A DNA stretch of 45,153 nucleotides, taken from NCBI GenBank assembly GCA_002256935.1, contig NCGL01000031.1, forward strand, positions 1 to 45,153, given 5' to 3'. The position numbers were made by a program, and so were the translations under genes. The notes beneath the pieces were generated by a model. The model made no database searches and was not told the DNA's origin. It saw only the letters and a list, made by a program, of their open reading frames with translations. Below, piece by piece: positions 17,520 through 26,374 of this stretch. This DNA comes from Bdellovibrio sp. 28-41-41. Lineage in GTDB: Bacteria > Bdellovibrionota > Bdellovibrionia > Bdellovibrionales > Bdellovibrionaceae. How positions within the stretch are numbered: the first letter of the stretch is position 1; every line of letters begins with the position of its first letter.

Positions 17520-17621
17520 CTAGCCGTGACTTGCTACCGAGGTAAAAATTACAAACGAGCAGGCCGCCACAAGAGTAGATACTAGAGTCAATTTCAAAAT
17601 TTGGACAATAGCATTTTTCAT
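17520..17621 (-). CDS. 33-aa hydrophobic peptide / mini-lipoprotein coupled to TolC-like gene
   Basis: The frame encodes MKNAIVQILKLTLVSTLVAA then CSFVIFTSVASHG. ATG 17621 is preceded by GGAGACAACA, and the SD begins just after the TolC-like stop (11-nt gap), so translation is coupled. VAAC fits a lipobox, which would leave a 13-residue lipidated peptide; alternatively it is a single-pass membrane peptide. It was too short for standard gene finding. It may be an accessory subunit of the export system. Confidence 0.6.
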   Translation of the reverse strand: MKNAIVQILKLTLVSTLVAACSFVIFTSVASHG

Positions 17622-17632
17622 TGTTGTCTCCA

Positions 17633-19084
17633 TTATTCTTTATCTTTAATCAATTCATCGCGCAGAGCGGCCCATTCATTAAGGGCAATAAAGTAATCAC
17701 CAACAGCACGAGAGTGCGCTACTTCCGTAGTGTTCAATGCATTCATAGCATCAATTAAGTTTCTGATATCGGTTCGACCTTGAGTGTATGAACGATTCAA
17801 TTCATTCAATGCTTTTTCGCGGTATACTTTTTGTTTGCTTAAACTTTCTAAAACTTGGTTAGCAACTTCAACATTGCGTTGAGCTTGTTTTTGACGGTCA
17901 TTAAATTCCAAAATGCTACGCTGCTGTTTTACTTTTTCTAACTCTAAAGTCGCTTTCTTATTTAAGATCTCTTCTTTACGAACGTCAGAACCAAATGTGT
18001 GAGATAATCGTAACCCAACATACGCATTCGGATGAGTACCGCGAGTTAACTCGCTTACTGATTCGCTAGACGACTCATCTACACCCGTAGCTGATAATTT
18101 ACCAATCAAAGCCAATTTCGGGTTGTTATTAGAATCTACATATTTCAAATCCTCTTCCGCAGACGCAATTTTCAATTCTTGAGATTGGATCGAACGAACG
18201 TCTCTAGCATCTTTAGGTGTTAGCTTTGGGATCGCAGGAATCGCTTTCGGAATATCAAATTGAATTTCTGTGCTGGCGGGCAAATTTAAAAACGTCACTA
18301 GTGATTCCATTTGTTTTAAATAGACTTGCGAAATCGTTTTAATACTCAATTGCCGAGCTTCAAATTCTGCCTGTACTTGGTTCAATTCACCCGGCATTGT
18401 GTACCCAAGTGAACTCTTTCGTCGAATGCTACCTACTAGTTTTTGATAGCGATCGCGCGCGCTCATAGACTCGTTAAAGTTTTCTTGAGACACGTAAACA
18501 TCCCAGTATAATCGAAGTCCTTGAAGAACCAAGTTTTGAATTTCATCACTGCGAAGTAAGTTTTGTGACTTATATAAACTCTCGGCGGCTCTGATACGTG
18601 CACGATCGGCGCTACCAAATGAGTTTCCCCATAACGATTGCTCCAAACTAACACCCCAAGAATCAAATGTAATCTGACTCAATGTTGCTGCTGGGGATGA
18701 CCCCACCGCTGCGAATGAATCACCATCACGTTTTTGAGATGTACGAGCCACATCAAAAATCAAACTAGTACCGGTAATAAGAGATTTACTGATCGAAGCT
18801 ACAGTTTTGTAACGCTCAAAACGATAATCACCTATTAAAGATAAAGATTCCGTTTTATCGACTTGATAACCAGATTCGATCGACCATTTCCATTCGTAAT
18901 TTCCATAAACTAAAAATGGAGCATAACGATACTGCTCATAGCGAAGATCGGTTTCTTTTAGATTCAAAGATTTCTGAATCACAAGTTCAGCCATCTTGGC
19001 TTGAGTTAACGGGATTTTATCTGCATATACACTGGAACCTACTAATAAAGAGGCTAAAGCCAGTAAACTAAATTGTTTTACCAT
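17633..19084 (-). CDS. TolC-family outer-membrane channel protein
   Basis: The product is 483 aa from ATG 19084 (SD AGAGGAA; signal peptide MVKQFSLLALASLLVGSSVY then A). Long helical, Gln/Leu/Lys-rich stretches such as ALELNRSY-type repeats (KALNELNRSYTQGRTDIRNL near the C-terminus) and a duplicated layout are typical of outer membrane efflux proteins. It forms an outer-membrane exit duct for an export pump; no inner-membrane partner is encoded nearby. It overlaps the preceding exported gene by 17 nt and is followed by a coupled 33-aa peptide. Confidence 0.88.
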   Translation of the reverse strand: MVKQFSLLALASLLVGSSVYADKIPLTQAKMAELVIQKSLNLKETDLRYEQYRYAPFLVYGNYEWKWSIESGYQVDKTESLSLIGDYRFERYKTVASISKSLITGTSLIFDVARTSQKRDGDSFAAVGSSPAATLSQITFDSWGVSLEQSLWGNSFGSADRARIRAAESLYKSQNLLRSDEIQNLVLQGLRLYWDVYVSQENFNESMSARDRYQKLVGSIRRKSSLGYTMPGELNQVQAEFEARQLSIKTISQVYLKQMESLVTFLNLPASTEIQFDIPKAIPAIPKLTPKDARDVRSIQSQELKIASAEEDLKYVDSNNNPKLALIGKLSATGVDESSSESVSELTRGTHPNAYVGLRLSHTFGSDVRKEEILNKKATLELEKVKQQRSILEFNDRQKQAQRNVEVANQVLESLSKQKVYREKALNELNRSYTQGRTDIRNLIDAMNALNTTEVAHSRAVGDYFIALNEWAALRDELIKDKE

Positions 19085-19604
19085 ATATAAGAAATTCCTC
19101 TGCACCAATACCGATTGGCTGTAAATTAAAGTCTTCAGACTTCGCAAGAATGCCCAGAGTGTTTCGATAAGTAAGTCCTAAGTCAGCACTCAGAGAATTT
19201 TGAAGGTGATATTGAGTTTGCAATAAACCCATCTCAACTTGATACCGAAGATCCATATTGCCACGAATATAAAATTTATTTTCGCCGCCAATAGGCGCCG
19301 TATAATTAGCCAACTTCAAAGTTTGATCTGTATCACCAGAGATTTTTTCTTGCTGATAACCCAATTGAACGTAATAGCCATCAAACACAGTCGGCGCCCA
19401 AGGCATTAAGCCGAAACGTATTGACGGAACTAACGGGGAACCAACGGGATAGCGAGTTGGGTAACGATCATCATTTAAATCAGGAGTGCGAATAACTAGA
19501 ATACCAGTTTGTTTTATTGCTTTAGCTTGCGACTTGCTAGCGGCCAATGAAAACGAAGAAAAAGCAAAGATCACAACAACGAAACTAACTAGATGTCTAC
19601 GCAT
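19068..19604 (-). CDS. Exported barrel-like protein upstream of TolC-like gene
   Basis: The product is 178 aa with signal peptide MRRHLVSFVVVIFAFSSFSL then AA and a clear AGGAG SD before ATG 19604. Alternating strands with Tyr/Gly (YYVQLGYQQEKISGD, SADLGLTYRNTLGIL) indicate an outer-membrane or periplasmic beta protein. Its 3' end overlaps the TolC-like start by 17 nt, so the two form an operon and may work in the same envelope export complex. No family is recognised. Confidence 0.7.
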   Translation of the reverse strand: MRRHLVSFVVVIFAFSSFSLAASKSQAKAIKQTGILVIRTPDLNDDRYPTRYPVGSPLVPSIRFGLMPWAPTVFDGYYVQLGYQQEKISGDTDQTLKLANYTAPIGGENKFYIRGNMDLRYQVEMGLLQTQYHLQNSLSADLGLTYRNTLGILAKSEDFNLQPIGIGAEEFLIYGKTI

Positions 19605-19759
19605 AGAGACTCCTGTCGAAATATAATAAGATAGTTAGTAGCACGAACCCTTTTAAGGTCAAGAAACCTTTATGTTGGTTGAATAGATCCTTTACAAAAA
19701 AATGAATTAGGCGTGTCAAACCCAGTAAGGTTTCCAGCAAGTGAGAATTAGTGACGTCC

Positions 19760-20290
19760 TCATCCCACTAAACGAGCCTTATCCCGGACTGTCCGCGATA
19801 CATCTGGGCAGAACTCGCGCTCAAAGACTTCTCTTTGAATTGATTTAGGAATGGCTGACCTAATTGTTCTGTCAGGGTTCTTCACTTCAGAGGTCGCAGT
19901 TTTCGAAGCTCGCGCTTTTTTCGGAGTGGTTTTATCTTTTTTTAAGATTACGAAATCTGCCATTGACTCAATAACTTGATCCCAGCTTCCGTTCGGAAGT
20001 GAATTGGAAAGTACATCTTTGGCTTGGTTAAACTTAGCCCGTTGCTCTTTAGTTAAAGTAATTTCGAGGCGAACCGATTCATCTTTTTGATGCTTTGTTT
20101 TTGTAGATTCTTTAGGAACTTCATTAGAATAACCCACAGTCCACCTCGCGTGATGAAGTTGTATCATGGGTTTTAAAAAGTCATTTAATAGTCCGGAGCC
20201 TGGTATAGCTACATAACGGCCTACTGCTAAACGATTTTCAGTTTCGCAAAACCGATCGCATTTAAAATAAATCTCGCAATGAGAAGCCAA
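19760..20290 (-). pseudogene. Truncated HNH-endonuclease-family gene
   Basis: The middle, VRLEITLTKEQRAKFNQAKD then VLSNSLPNGSW, and NPDRTIRSAIPKSIQREVFE match from memory the pre-HNH region of a multi-copy HNH family of Bdellovibrio-like and other deltaproteobacterial genomes, where a Cys/His zinc and HNH motif should follow. Here the frame runs into a stop after EFCPDVSRTVRDKARLVG. Faint traces of the continuation occur in another frame (SHLLET near 19735-19750). The N-terminus is atypical and the start is a TTG with no SD. It appears to be a decayed relic without nuclease activity. Confidence 0.6.
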
Positions 20291-20565
20291 TCTGAAAACA
20301 CAGAAAGCCCGTCAAGAACATTCCAATGACGCAGAGTTTTATTTTCAAAATATTTTCTAGAGAATCAAATTAGCAAAATAATAATTTGGAATAGGATCGG
20401 CCAACAAGTTTATAGTGTAAATCACTTCCGATCGGAACTTGGGAAAATGTTATTAATCCTTTATAAATTAATCAGCACCAAGAACGGTTTTAAAATCAGA
20501 GTAGCCGTTAGTCGACAGGCCAATCTTCGGTGCATTTACCATTTAAGGCAGCGCCTAATCTCAGT

Positions 20566-20615
20566 GGTTCAGTCGAACCCCCTTGTTTATTTCTCACGGA
20601 AGAACCGAAAGGTTC
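20566..20615. other. Paired GGTTC/GAACC hairpins
   Basis: GGTTC-AGTC-GAACC (20566-20579) and GAACC-GAAA-GGTTC (20602-20615) each form a stem, and arms of one can also pair with the other. They lie about 60 nt beyond the stop of the broken hydrolase gene on its strand. No other feature is seen in 20291-20672. Confidence 0.45.
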
Positions 20616-20672
20616 AGCCATTTAATCAAATCCAAACTCGAGCGGACCACGAACATGAGTTGCAATCCGCGC

Positions 20673-21360
20673 TTAATTTAGCTCTTCAACAACCGTCTTT
20701 TGAATCAACGAAATCAGCTCGGTCTGATCGGAATTCACATGGGGACCAGGTAACACCACGCTATGCTTTGGACCGTTTAATAAACTCCATAACTCCGATT
20801 GCGATTCTTGAGGAATGACGGTGTCATGATCGGCTTGAATTACTAAAGACGGGCCTTTTAATTCGGGAATATGCTGTTTAGGGTCCATTAGCAAAGTCGG
20901 AGCTACTAACGCCGCATCAATCGGCCCAAGCAACAACGGATGAATATACTCTTTTAAATTTTCTTTTAAATTCGCACTCAAGTTCACGCCTGTACAAACG
21001 AAAATAGTCTTCTCGATTTCAATCCCAATCAGTTGAGTCACATGAAGACCCGATGGCATGAATACGGCGCCAAGACTGACGCCCATTACGGACAATCCTT
21101 TTTCATGCATCCATGGCTGACGCGCGAGCCACGTGATAGCCAGCGTGATCTAATTTTACTTGATAGACTTGAGTTGTAGAATCTTCACGAAGTAGATTAA
21201 CAATTGTGGGCGTCGCAAAAGGATTGGCTTTGATTCCCAATTCAAACTGGATTGTAGTCGCCGCTGCCTTTGCTTTATTGATAGTATCCGCAGTTACATA
21301 AGAAACAAAACCCAGAATAGCGGCAATCAACACATCAAATAGAATTATTTTCATGCGCAT
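20673..21360 (-). pseudogene. Alpha/beta-hydrolase gene with frameshift and probable internal deletion
   Basis: Two overlapping frames make one broken gene. Frame 21103-21360 encodes a membrane-anchor start (MRMKIILFDVLIAAILGFVS) then GIKANPFATPTIVNLLREDS. The second frame, open from about 21150, reads ITLAITWLARQPWMHEKGLS, VMGVSLGAVF (nucleophile elbow), HDTVIP (acid) and GPHV (His). The expected beta-sheet and oxyanion region between LREDSTTQVYQVKLD and ITLAITWL (roughly 60 residues in intact relatives) is missing. The catalytic residues survive, so decay is recent or the C-terminal part is still made. No SD precedes the internal ATG at 21110. Confidence 0.7.
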
Positions 21361-21492
21361 TTAAGGTCGCGAGCTCTGTAGTAAGTCAAATTATTTAACC
21401 CTACGAAAGGGATTCAATAAAAATATGAAGTTTTTTCCAGCACGGAACTATATGTAGATTAGGGCCTCAAGATGACGTAAACCTCTAGAACT

Positions 21493-22299
21493 ATGAAACG
21501 AATTCTTTTCTTTTTCTATGTGTTAACAATGATTACGGCTTGCCACAAAGTCAGCGACAAAACGCCGGCTGAAGATCATATTGCCAAGGCAACAACATTC
21601 ATCGATCAAGGTGACTACGGATCTGCGATTGAACTTTTAGAAGATACAATGAAACACGAAGACACCTATGAAGTTCGTTTAGTTTTGGCATCGGCGTATG
21701 CCGGCAAAGCTGGAATCAAAGTTGAAAACTATTGGGACTACCTTGTCGGCTTCGACGCTTTCGCAAAAGACAAAGCTCCGGAAGCTATACCTGATGTGAT
21801 CACTGCCGATATGATTCCAGAGAAATTGGATGAAAAATCAAAATCTCAATTGAAAAATTTGAATGATAGTTACAAAGGCATTCAACGTCTTGATAAAAAA
21901 ATTGAAAAAGTTCCTTTGATTCAAACTTCTGATCGCCCTTACCTAAAAAAGGCGCGCGCACTACTGGAACAAACGCCAACGGCAAGTTCTAAACTTTATC
22001 GTTCTTTATTAACAGTTGTAATGATCAAATCTGAAATTCAAGATGGTAAAGAATTGGTAGCCGCATGGTCTGATGCTTCGTTTGATCCATGCTTTGCCGT
22101 GCTGCCCGAAGTTTCTGTATGGCTATCAAAAGTTTTGGATTTAGTCGGTGAAGGACTAGATGATTTAGGCCACGCCTACCCTAACGACAAAGACCAGTAT
22201 CAAGCTATGCGTAAGCAAGTTGATCTAGGTAACGACTACTCCCGCCAAGCTTTATCATATCAAAAATCATTGGATAACGTATGCGCCGCCAAACAATAG
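21493..22299 (+). CDS. Lipoprotein with TPR-like repeats
   Basis: The product is 268 aa with lipoprotein signal MKRILFFFYVLTMITACHKV (lipobox ITAC, Cys 17). The next 60 residues (AKATTFIDQGDYGSAIELLE) resemble a tetratricopeptide unit; the rest is helical. First gene of a three-gene operon, overlapping the porin-like gene by 19 nt. Likely an envelope scaffold or chaperone for the barrel protein and protease made from the same message. Confidence 0.8.
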   Translation: MKRILFFFYVLTMITACHKVSDKTPAEDHIAKATTFIDQGDYGSAIELLEDTMKHEDTYEVRLVLASAYAGKAGIKVENYWDYLVGFDAFAKDKAPEAIPDVITADMIPEKLDEKSKSQLKNLNDSYKGIQRLDKKIEKVPLIQTSDRPYLKKARALLEQTPTASSKLYRSLLTVVMIKSEIQDGKELVAAWSDASFDPCFAVLPEVSVWLSKVLDLVGEGLDDLGHAYPNDKDQYQAMRKQVDLGNDYSRQALSYQKSLDNVCAAKQ

Positions 22300-23330
22300 T
22301 TTTCGCAGTTATTGTTTTTTTTGCAGGACTAAATGCATTTTCGTATCAAGCGCCAAATCATTTTTTGAGTGGCAACGCCGGATTAATGGGAACGGGTTTA
22401 AGACAAAGCTGCTATGCTTTGGATGTTGCTGCCGATGTGTTGCCATGCAACCCCGCTTTTATAGCTAAAGAAAAAGAACGTCACTTTAATGCCAATTTAT
22501 CTTTAGGTAATAATGTTTCCTATTTGAAAGAAGCTACTGATCTATCTCAAGGCCACGCCAATGAAGACAGCATTAAAAAACTTTTCACGCAGCACGAAGA
22601 CAATGAATTACAAACGCAAATGGAACTTGGTCATATACAAGAAACATTTGGCTGGTCGGTGACTCCAGCGCTTGTGAACTACAGCACTTCATTTCACAAC
22701 CAAGCTCTGCCGAAAATTTCTTTGTATGCATCTCTGGAAGAAGTCGCAAAATTGCAATTCGGCAGCTACTGGTCCGACGATTGGTCTTACGGAATACAAC
22801 TACGCTATGTACATCGTCGGTTTGTGGCGTCTCAGTTTTACCTAACCGATGCTCTAGTCCAAGACGGACATTACCTTTTTGAACCTCGCCAGCAATATCT
22901 ATTTTTTGTCGAGCCTGGTGTGATGTTTGCGCCAAAAGATAGCCCGCTGAATCCTGAGTTTACATTAATGGTTGGCAATTCTGGCTTTGTGAACGAGCGG
23001 TTCGCTGAAGTTCCCGTGGAACCTGAGTATCACTTCACATCAAGTATTAATCCAGAGTTGGATTACGGGCGCTTCAGTTTAGGGGTCGATGTCAATTTCA
23101 ATAGAAAATTGCGTGAAGGCCCTGGTCCACTGACACTGGGCGGATTCTATGAGTTCGGTATTTTGCGCCTATTCGGCAGCCTTGCGCGCGATGAGAACGG
23201 AATTGGATTTGGAATCTTTAACACATGGTGGAACATGGGTGTGACTCATCGTAATGAATCATTCCAGAACCCACTCGATGAAACGATTACTATCAGCAAA
23301 ACGTATTTTTTCTTAGGAATTGAGATATGA
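22281..23330 (+). CDS. Outer-membrane beta-barrel protein
   Basis: The product is 349 aa with signal MRRQTIVFAVIVFFAGLNAF. Early residues GNAGLMGTGLRQSCYALDVA and PCNPAF (two Cys) resemble the N-terminal plug of FadL-like or conserved Bdellovibrio barrels; the rest is alternating strands (FSLGVDVNFNRKL, FYEFGILRLFGSLARDENG). It starts within the lipoprotein gene and overlaps the protease gene by ATGA, so the three proteins are made together. Substrate unknown. Confidence 0.8.
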   Translation: MRRQTIVFAVIVFFAGLNAFSYQAPNHFLSGNAGLMGTGLRQSCYALDVAADVLPCNPAFIAKEKERHFNANLSLGNNVSYLKEATDLSQGHANEDSIKKLFTQHEDNELQTQMELGHIQETFGWSVTPALVNYSTSFHNQALPKISLYASLEEVAKLQFGSYWSDDWSYGIQLRYVHRRFVASQFYLTDALVQDGHYLFEPRQQYLFFVEPGVMFAPKDSPLNPEFTLMVGNSGFVNERFAEVPVEPEYHFTSSINPELDYGRFSLGVDVNFNRKLREGPGPLTLGGFYEFGILRLFGSLARDENGIGFGIFNTWWNMGVTHRNESFQNPLDETITISKTYFFLGIEI

Positions 23331-24649
23331 AATTAGGTTTATGGGTAACGACAGCAGTACTTGTTTTGATCATTTCAGGTTGCAAAGAAGAAGTCGACGA
23401 TCAAACAATAGTTCAAGGTGCTGCCCTCCAGGCGGTAAATCCAACTCCTGTAAAAAGAAACTTCCTAGAAAACAACTTACGTCACAAAGTTATCGTGGCG
23501 GTGATTGATTCAGGTTCGGATTACAATCACCCGCAATTAATCAACAACATGCATTTTAATTTGAATGATCAAAACCAACCGGTTGGTTTAGGTTATGATT
23601 TTATCGGTCAAGACTACTGGCCGTCACCGTATGTAGCACGAACCTTAGATATTAATCCGGATGCGGATCAAAAAGATGTGCGTGCCGTTAAGAATGCCCG
23701 CGAGCGGGCTACTGAATTATCAAAATCATATCCACAACTGGCTCAATATTTAAATCCACTTAGAAACGTAGAACAGGAAATGGAATCGGGCGCATTTCAT
23801 GGTACGCACGTATCAGGTTTGATGGTTTACGATGATCCTCGTATCGGATTGCTGCCATTTCGTGTTCTACCGATTAATATCAAATATAAAAATGGTCGCG
23901 AGGATGTATCTCAAGATAAAACGGCTATCGTTTTTAATAATATTCTTCAAGCCATGGCCATGGCAGTAAGAGCTGGAGCGCGAGTTATCAATATGTCGTT
24001 AGCTTTGAAAGGCAGCACACCAGGCGATAGCCTTTTAAATCTTTTCGAAGATACGAACAAGAAAACGAAACTATGGATGGCGCAGATCAAAGACTTTATG
24101 GATAAAAACCCAAACGTTGTTTTTGTAGCCGCCGCGGGAAATGATTCTAAATGGGTCGATGATAAAACTAACTTACAATTACCATGTGGAATTGCGGCGA
24201 AAAATCTAGTTTGCGTGGGTGCTTTAGATAAAACTGGTAACTTGGCTTATTTTTCAAACTTGGTACTCAGCCAAGCCGCATTTGTTGCCGCAAGCGGAGT
24301 TGATATCGATTCATCTCGCCCCGCATTTATGTGCGACACAAACTTTCTAACAAATCTGAAAAACGAAAAGAACGCGTATCCATTTGATCGTCCAAATTCT
24401 TTTAATTACGCTATCAATGATGCCGTCAAGGATTGCGTGGGCAAACCTCCAATTCGTAAAGCCTCTGGGACTAGTATGGCCTCACCGATGGTGGCTCGCG
24501 TGGTAGCTCGATTGATTATTGATAGTCCGCAATTCACTGGCGAGCAGATCATTAAGCTTTTGGTAGATAACTCTGAAAAAGTTCAAATGGGTCCATTGCT
24601 TTTAAATAAAGTCAAAACTGATAAACCATCTTGGACCAAAAATAACTAG
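23327..24649 (+). CDS. Lipid-anchored subtilisin-like serine protease (S8)
   Basis: The product is 440 aa with lipobox ISGC (Cys 19). The catalytic triad is complete: Asp61 in VIDSGSDYNHP, His158 in HGTHVSG and Ser383 in SGTSMASP; the oxyanion Asn is in AAAGND. No pro-domain is obvious between Cys19 and the catalytic core, and four extra Cys in the C-terminal half may form disulfides. Coupled by ATGA to the barrel gene, so an envelope protease acting with, or processing through, that barrel is likely. Confidence 0.93.
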   Translation: MKLGLWVTTAVLVLIISGCKEEVDDQTIVQGAALQAVNPTPVKRNFLENNLRHKVIVAVIDSGSDYNHPQLINNMHFNLNDQNQPVGLGYDFIGQDYWPSPYVARTLDINPDADQKDVRAVKNARERATELSKSYPQLAQYLNPLRNVEQEMESGAFHGTHVSGLMVYDDPRIGLLPFRVLPINIKYKNGREDVSQDKTAIVFNNILQAMAMAVRAGARVINMSLALKGSTPGDSLLNLFEDTNKKTKLWMAQIKDFMDKNPNVVFVAAAGNDSKWVDDKTNLQLPCGIAAKNLVCVGALDKTGNLAYFSNLVLSQAAFVAASGVDIDSSRPAFMCDTNFLTNLKNEKNAYPFDRPNSFNYAINDAVKDCVGKPPIRKASGTSMASPMVARVVARLIIDSPQFTGEQIIKLLVDNSEKVQMGPLLLNKVKTDKPSWTKNN

Positions 24650-24683
24650 TCCACAAATCACATATAAATGACTAGTGAATTGA

Positions 24684-25529
24684 CTATTCTTTCGTCGCTG
24701 AAATCAAATTCTGAATCAATTGATTGTTGCGATGTCGATACTGATACCACAGACGAACTTGATACGGAAATCTTAGGGGAATCGCAAAACGCGGTTCACG
24801 AAATGACTGATTGTTGTCGTCGTCTTCTAGCAAATAATCTGGCAAGTAGCCAAATACTGGTTCTTTTACGACAACCTTTTGAATAGTTGTCCAACTAGGC
24901 ATTTGGCTTTCAATTTTTAACCACGGTGCTTTTCTAAGCAAGAAACTGACTTCTGGTTTATGAACATTTGTCACGATACAAGGGGCTTCAGCAGAGAGTT
25001 TGTTTTTGTAGGCGCTTACTAACTTGAAATCACCGTTAAGCAATATTTCAGAACTGACAGAGCGTATACTATTCGCTTTTATTTCATCCAGTGTGATGGC
25101 CAAATCAATTTGCTGAGTCTCTAATAGTTCAGAAATTTGCACACCAATGCCGGTTGTGATCTGCACGTCGACTTTTGGAAATTTCTTTTTAAATTTTCTA
25201 AGTCGCTTCCATAAATAAGAATTTAGAAAACTTTGATGAGTCGCCATCTTAATTATTCCCACCGTCTGTGCATCCCTTGACGATGTTTTATGTTTTAGAT
25301 CTTCCACCATTTTCAAAATCTGGGTCGCCTGATTAGCAAAAACAATTCCTTCTTTGGTGATTTCTAGCGTACCCCGTTGCTTTTTTGTAAGCTTGTAACC
25401 GAGTTCATCTTCTAAGGTTTTAATTCCTTGGGACACGGTCGACGGGGCGACATTGTTGAGTGCTGCAGATTGAAATGCACTTCCTAAGCGGCAGGCATCT
25501 ACGAAATATTGGAGATGTTGAGTATTCAT
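24684..25529 (-). CDS. LysR-family transcriptional regulator
   Basis: The product is 281 aa. Residues 1-60 are the LysR winged helix (LQYFVDACRLGSAFQSAALN, VAPSTVSQGIKTLEDELGYK); residues 90-280 are the periplasmic-binding-like effector domain. It is transcribed away from the methyltransferase/exporter operon with 83 nt between starts, the classic position for a regulator of the neighbouring operon. The effector is unknown. Confidence 0.9.
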   Translation of the reverse strand: MNTQHLQYFVDACRLGSAFQSAALNNVAPSTVSQGIKTLEDELGYKLTKKQRGTLEITKEGIVFANQATQILKMVEDLKHKTSSRDAQTVGIIKMATHQSFLNSYLWKRLRKFKKKFPKVDVQITTGIGVQISELLETQQIDLAITLDEIKANSIRSVSSEILLNGDFKLVSAYKNKLSAEAPCIVTNVHKPEVSFLLRKAPWLKIESQMPSWTTIQKVVVKEPVFGYLPDYLLEDDDNNQSFREPRFAIPLRFPYQVRLWYQYRHRNNQLIQNLISATKE

Positions 25530-25612
25530 AATAATTGAATACTTATACCAAATTATTTCATTTTTTTAAACATTAAAAATGCAGTAGAACCTGTAAAACC
25601 TAAGGAGTGATT

Positions 25613-26374
25613 GTGAAATCGTACCTAGTCAACGCCTACGCCGCCTCTACAGATTCCCTCTATAGCCGAATGCTATTTCAATCTTTAGCGTCCTTAATTC
25701 AAACCCACCAAATAAAGACACCCAAAGTCCTTGATCTAGGCTGTGCGGACGCACGTGGGCACCGGTTGCTGAAAACTTACCTAACCAACAAATTTCAATA
25801 CGGCGACTTTCAATACTTTGGAGTCGATATCGATGAAAATTTTAAGCCTGACTTTGTCGCCGACATTCGCGACGTCAAACAGATCTTTGCTAAAATTACA
25901 TTTAAGCCCAACGTCATTCTACTTAATGACGTCCTAGAACATTTTGACAATGGCCAAGAGGATATTGAAAAGTTTCTGTCGGAAATAATTCAGTACGCTC
26001 CCAAAGATACTTTGATCTATATAACAGTTCCTCAAATTTATAGGCTGGATTGCTTTAAACTGCCACATTTGCATTACATTGAGCATCGTGTTCGTTTTAA
26101 TAGTATCGAGTGGGCATCGATAGTTGGAAAAGACCTTCAAATCAAAAAAGCCCGTGCGGCGAGTTTCCTGACGGGTCTGCCTCACCTGTTGATGGCAAGC
26201 CGTCATTATACGGAATCCAATACATTGGGACAAGCATTTAAATACGTACGAAGTAAGATGAATCGATCAAAGCTATTAGAAAAGTTAGACAGTAAATGGG
26301 TCAATAGGTGGGGCGAGAACCCGTTGATGTTCCCCATTGGCAATGGACTTATTTTTGAGTGTGTAAGACGATGA
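25613..26374 (+). CDS. Class I SAM-dependent methyltransferase
   Basis: The product is 253 aa from GTG 25613, five bases after AAGGAG; a GTG two codons upstream overlaps the SD and is unlikely. The SAM site is VLDLGCADARGHRL (motif I), YFGVDIDENF and ADIRD, followed by NVILLNDVLEHFDN. Substrate unknown. It overlaps the EamA transporter by ATGA. With the second methyltransferase downstream it suggests a modified metabolite that is exported. Confidence 0.85.
   Translation: MKSYLVNAYAASTDSLYSRMLFQSLASLIQTHQIKTPKVLDLGCADARGHRLLKTYLTNKFQYGDFQYFGVDIDENFKPDFVADIRDVKQIFAKITFKPNVILLNDVLEHFDNGQEDIEKFLSEIIQYAPKDTLIYITVPQIYRLDCFKLPHLHYIEHRVRFNSIEWASIVGKDLQIKKARAASFLTGLPHLLMASRHYTESNTLGQAFKYVRSKMNRSKLLEKLDSKWVNRWGENPLMFPIGNGLIFECVRR

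Noticed and set aside
20447..20818. 123-aa forward frame
   Set aside because: Antisense to the hydrolase pseudogene, with no SD or recognisable motif; judged a shadow.
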